DNA from: Hymenobacter terricola
GTDB lineage: Bacteria > Bacteroidota > Bacteroidia > Cytophagales > Hymenobacteraceae
Direction of reading: 5' to 3'
Length of the DNA: 42,514 nt
Assembly: GCF_017921975.2 (NCBI RefSeq)
Contig: NZ_JAGEMO020000056.1
Coordinates: forward strand, 1-42,514
Positions 40,065 through 42,514 of this stretch are shown piece by piece (position 1 is the stretch's first letter; each line of letters starts with the position of its first letter). The translations under genes and the position numbers were made by a program. The notes under the pieces were generated by a model. The model was not told the DNA's origin and searched no databases. It worked only from the letters and a program-made list of their open reading frames with translations.

Positions 40065-42221
40065 CTACTCCTGCCACACGGCCACGCCGCCGGGCGCTAC
40101 CTCGCGGGTGCCCACCAGCAGCCTGGCACCGGCCGGCACCGGGGCGGCGTGCGTTTCGGAAGTGAAGTTGGCGGCCACCCAGAAGCCGTCGCGCCAGTTC
40201 ACCACAAACTGGTCGGGCAGAGCCTCCACGGGCACGTTGGCGGCGGCGTACACGCTACGCAGCACGTCGCGCTCCAGGTCGCCGAGGTACGAATCGACGC
40301 CTACGTAAGTCACGGTGCCTTTGCCCAGCTTGCGGGTGGTCACGGCCGGGGCGCCGGTGTAGAACTGGTCGGCGTATCTGGCCAGCGTGGTGGTGCCGGC
40401 GTTGGGCACCAACAGCTCGCCCCAGGAGCCCCAGTCGTAGTTTTTGCCGCCAAACGCGACCTTGCCCAGCACCTGACCGGGCAGCATATCGAAGGGCCGC
40501 TCACCGAATTTCGCGCCGATGAGGTCCAGGATTGGCGCGGCCCAGGGGCCTTCCCAGAGCATGCCGCGGCGGTCTTTCTGGCCGGTGCGGGTGGATAGAA
40601 TGAGGTGGCCGCCATTCTGCACGTAGGCCGTCCAGCGGTCCACCAGGGCTTTATCGAGCAACTGGTAGGCCGGGGCCACCAGGAACGGGTACCGGCTGAA
40701 ATCCTGGTCTTCGGTGATGACGTCGACCGGGCAGCTCATGGCTTTGAGGGCACCGTAGTACCGAAACATGTGCTCCAGCGTGCCCCAGCGGGTGGTGGAA
40801 GGGTGATTGTCGAGGTCGAAGCGGTTGTCGAAGTTGTAGAGGAAGGCCGTGCGGCGGGCGGCGTAGCGGGCCGGCATGGCGGCGTTGGGCTTGCGTAGTT
40901 TCCGCAGCTGGTTGATTTCCTGCATGGCCTGGGCGTATTCGAGGCCGCCGGGCAGGGGCGTCACCCCATCGGGCCCCACAAAACCGTAGTGGTACAGCTC
41001 GCTGCCGGCCCGCGGCTGCCGGTAGCGGTACGAGCAAATCAGCTTCGCCCCCGAGCCGAAGGCGTGCATGAGCCACATGTGCACCGCGCCGGGCAGCGGC
41101 TGCGGGTTGATGTCGCCCCAGTTCACCTGGCCGGGCTGCAGCTCCATGATGCCCTCGCTGCCATTGAGGGCGCGGGCGAAGTCGTGCATGAAGCCCAGGC
41201 CGTTGGCGCTGCCCAGCCGGAAGCCCAGCGGACCATTCTGGCCGAACATTTCGCCGTGCACCGGATAGGTGGTCCAGGTGGTGATGTCCACGTCCTGGCG
41301 CGACAAGGCGGGATTGAGGTCGCGGTGGTTGGCCATGTGGTTGGTGGTCACCCATTGGTGGCGGGCGTACTGGCGCAGCGTGGTAGCCTGGGCGCGAATG
41401 TAGTCGGCTGCCTCGTCGGCAAAAAAGCGCTGGAAATCCAGCAGTGCGTGCGGGTTGGGCGTGGCCACCAGCTCTTCCTGGTTGGGGATGCGCACCTGCC
41501 CGAAATTCTGGTAGAGCTGCGACCAGAACGTGTTGCCCCAGTCGCGGTTCAGGTTGGCGATGGTGCCGTATTTCTGCTTCAGCCAGGCCTGAAACCGGGC
41601 TTTGCTGAAGTCGTCGTAAGAAAACTGCCGGCCGTAGTGGCTAAGCTCGTTGTCAATCTGCCAGCCCACCACGGCCGGGTTCCGGCCGAAGTGCTGGGCC
41701 AGCTGGGCGTTGATTTTGGCCACGTACTGCCGGAACAGCGGCGAGCTCCAGTTGCCCTGCTGGCGGGTGCCGTGCTCCATGCGGCGGCCCTGGGCATCCA
41801 CCATCAGGATTTCGGGGTGGTTTTCGGCCAGCCACACGGGCGGGGTGGCGCTGGGGGTGCACAGCACCACTTTCAGGCCGGCTTTGCTGGCCAGGGCCAC
41901 GGCGCGGTCCAGCCAGTCGAGGGTATATTTGCCTTCCTCCGGCTCGTAGAGGCCCCAGGCAAACTCGCCCATGTGCACGAATTCCAGGCCCAGCTTGCGC
42001 ATGTTGGCGAAATCGCGGGCCCACTGGCTTTCCGGCCACGCCTCGGGGTAGTAGTACACCCCAATGGTCATCATATCGGCCGCCGGGAAGTAGTCGGGCG
42101 CGGCTTTGGCAGCGGCAACTTTAGTGACTGGCGCGGCTTTTTGCGCGGTGGCAGCGGGCACGGCGTTTAGGAGGAACAGGCCAGTCAGGAGGCCGCAGAG
42201 TAGCCGGGTTGAGTGGAGCAT
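40065..42221 (-). CDS. Secreted GH42 beta-galactosidase
   Basis: The 718-residue protein has a signal peptide (LFLLNAVPAATAQ) and the GH42 layout. The TIM barrel starts at about residue 50 with MTIGVYYYPEAWPESQWARD and VHMGEFAWGLYEPEEGKYTL. The acid/base Glu 192 is in VVGWQIDNELSHYG, and the nucleophile Glu 360 is in SEGIMELQPGQVNWG. A trimerisation-like alpha/beta domain follows (LRKLRKPNAAMPARYAARRT, then FLVAPAYQLLDKALVDRW), and a small C-terminal beta domain ends it. GH42 enzymes release terminal beta-galactose from oligosaccharides such as galactan fragments. Export to the periplasm fits Bacteroidota glycan use. A perfect palindrome separates it from the upstream gene. Confidence 0.93.
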   Translation of the reverse strand: MLHSTRLLCGLLTGLFLLNAVPAATAQKAAPVTKVAAAKAAPDYFPAADMMTIGVYYYPEAWPESQWARDFANMRKLGLEFVHMGEFAWGLYEPEEGKYTLDWLDRAVALASKAGLKVVLCTPSATPPVWLAENHPEILMVDAQGRRMEHGTRQQGNWSSPLFRQYVAKINAQLAQHFGRNPAVVGWQIDNELSHYGRQFSYDDFSKARFQAWLKQKYGTIANLNRDWGNTFWSQLYQNFGQVRIPNQEELVATPNPHALLDFQRFFADEAADYIRAQATTLRQYARHQWVTTNHMANHRDLNPALSRQDVDITTWTTYPVHGEMFGQNGPLGFRLGSANGLGFMHDFARALNGSEGIMELQPGQVNWGDINPQPLPGAVHMWLMHAFGSGAKLICSYRYRQPRAGSELYHYGFVGPDGVTPLPGGLEYAQAMQEINQLRKLRKPNAAMPARYAARRTAFLYNFDNRFDLDNHPSTTRWGTLEHMFRYYGALKAMSCPVDVITEDQDFSRYPFLVAPAYQLLDKALVDRWTAYVQNGGHLILSTRTGQKDRRGMLWEGPWAAPILDLIGAKFGERPFDMLPGQVLGKVAFGGKNYDWGSWGELLVPNAGTTTLARYADQFYTGAPAVTTRKLGKGTVTYVGVDSYLGDLERDVLRSVYAAANVPVEALPDQFVVNWRDGFWVAANFTSETHAAPVPAGARLLVGTREVAPGGVAVWQE

Positions 42222-42248
42222 GGGGCGGGGTTTGGAGATGCTTAAAAA

Positions 42249-42356
42249 AGAACGTCATGCTGAGCGAAGTCGAAGCATCTCGCGTGCAGTAGTAATTCAA
42301 TCGATTGGTTTACTACTGCACGCGAGATGCTTCGACTTCGCTCAGCATGACGTTCT
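42249..42356. repeat. Palindromic repeat family 1, copy C (perfect 47-nt arms)
   Basis: Arms 42249-42295 and 42310-42356 are exact complements (core GTCATGCTGAGCGAAGTCGA) around a 14-nt loop. It fills the gap between the GH42 gene and the gene upstream. This is the best preserved copy; the perfect match suggests recent insertion or gene conversion between arms. Confidence 0.9.
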
Positions 42357-42379
42357 CTCGATAACGTTCAATCAATCAG

Positions 42380-42514
42380 CTATTCTACTTCTACAGTTCC
42401 CTTATAGTGCACTTCCGACTGCTCCCGGAGCCGCCCGGCACTGAATTCCGGCGTGATATCCCGCTGCGGGTCGCCCAGCATTTCGTAGCCCACCATGAAC
42501 TTGCGCACCGTGGC
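42380..42514 (-). CDS. C-terminal 44 residues of an unidentified protein, 5' end outside window
   Basis: The minus-strand frame is open from the window edge to TAG at 42382-42380. It reads ATVRKFMVGYEMLGDPQRD and ends HYKGTVEVE. The sequence is protein-like and charged, and lies in the same direction as the GH42 gene. It is too short to assign a family; a carbohydrate-active enzyme is possible from context only. Confidence 0.6.
   Translation of the reverse strand, partial: ATVRKFMVGYEMLGDPQRDITPEFSAGRLREQSEVHYKGTVEVE

Overview
The window looks like a chromosomal piece of a high-GC Bacteroidota, most likely a Hymenobacter-type member of the Cytophagales (inference). Supporting signs are a SusC/SusD pair, an ECF sigma factor with a FecR anti-sigma factor, promoters of the TAnnTTTG type, weak or absent Shine-Dalgarno sequences, and many secreted glycoside hydrolases. 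No rRNA, tRNA, CRISPR array, insertion sequence with a transposase, or origin was found.

Region 1 (1-14930, minus strand) is an exopolysaccharide cluster of the Wzx/Wzy type. Transcription appears to start near 15050. The order is an outer-membrane OPX lipoprotein, a Wzc-like tyrosine autokinase, a Wzx flippase, a GT4, a Wzy/WaaL-like membrane protein, a GT4, a GT-A-like transferase, a GT4, a GT2 and a GT4. Several neighbours share ATGA stop/start overlaps. No initiating phosphoglycosyl transferase and no tyrosine phosphatase is present. Beyond an AT-rich gap with its own promoter lies a truncated right-handed beta-helix protein that runs off the window.

Region 2 (15627-28582, plus strand) is a polysaccharide utilization locus: ECF sigma, FecR anti-sigma, SusC with an N-terminal STN signalling domain, SusD, a GH144-like beta-1,2-glucanase, a GH43-like enzyme with F5/8C and FnIII modules, and a GH3 beta-glucosidase. 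GH144 plus GH3 suggests beta-1,2-glucan or sophoro-oligosaccharides as substrate. Each of the four gaps from susC to the GH3 gene is filled by a palindromic element, drawn from three families; the two sigma-side gaps are not.

Region 3 (28563-32031) holds an orphan NarL-type histidine kinase downstream of a 7-TM-like protein, an unrecognised cytosolic protein, and a divergent alpha/beta hydrolase.

Region 4 (32032-36049) holds a strong hairpin, a 5'-truncated gene remnant that ends at a MITE-like element, a large six-hairpin glycosidase lipoprotein, and a 500-bp gap packed with nested palindromes.

Region 5 (36050-42514, minus strand) holds a CNB-CBS-nucleotidyltransferase signalling protein, a DEDDh exonuclease with a C-terminal membrane anchor, a LacI-type regulator, a secreted GH42 beta-galactosidase, and the C-terminal end of another gene. 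A perfect 47-bp inverted repeat separates the last two.
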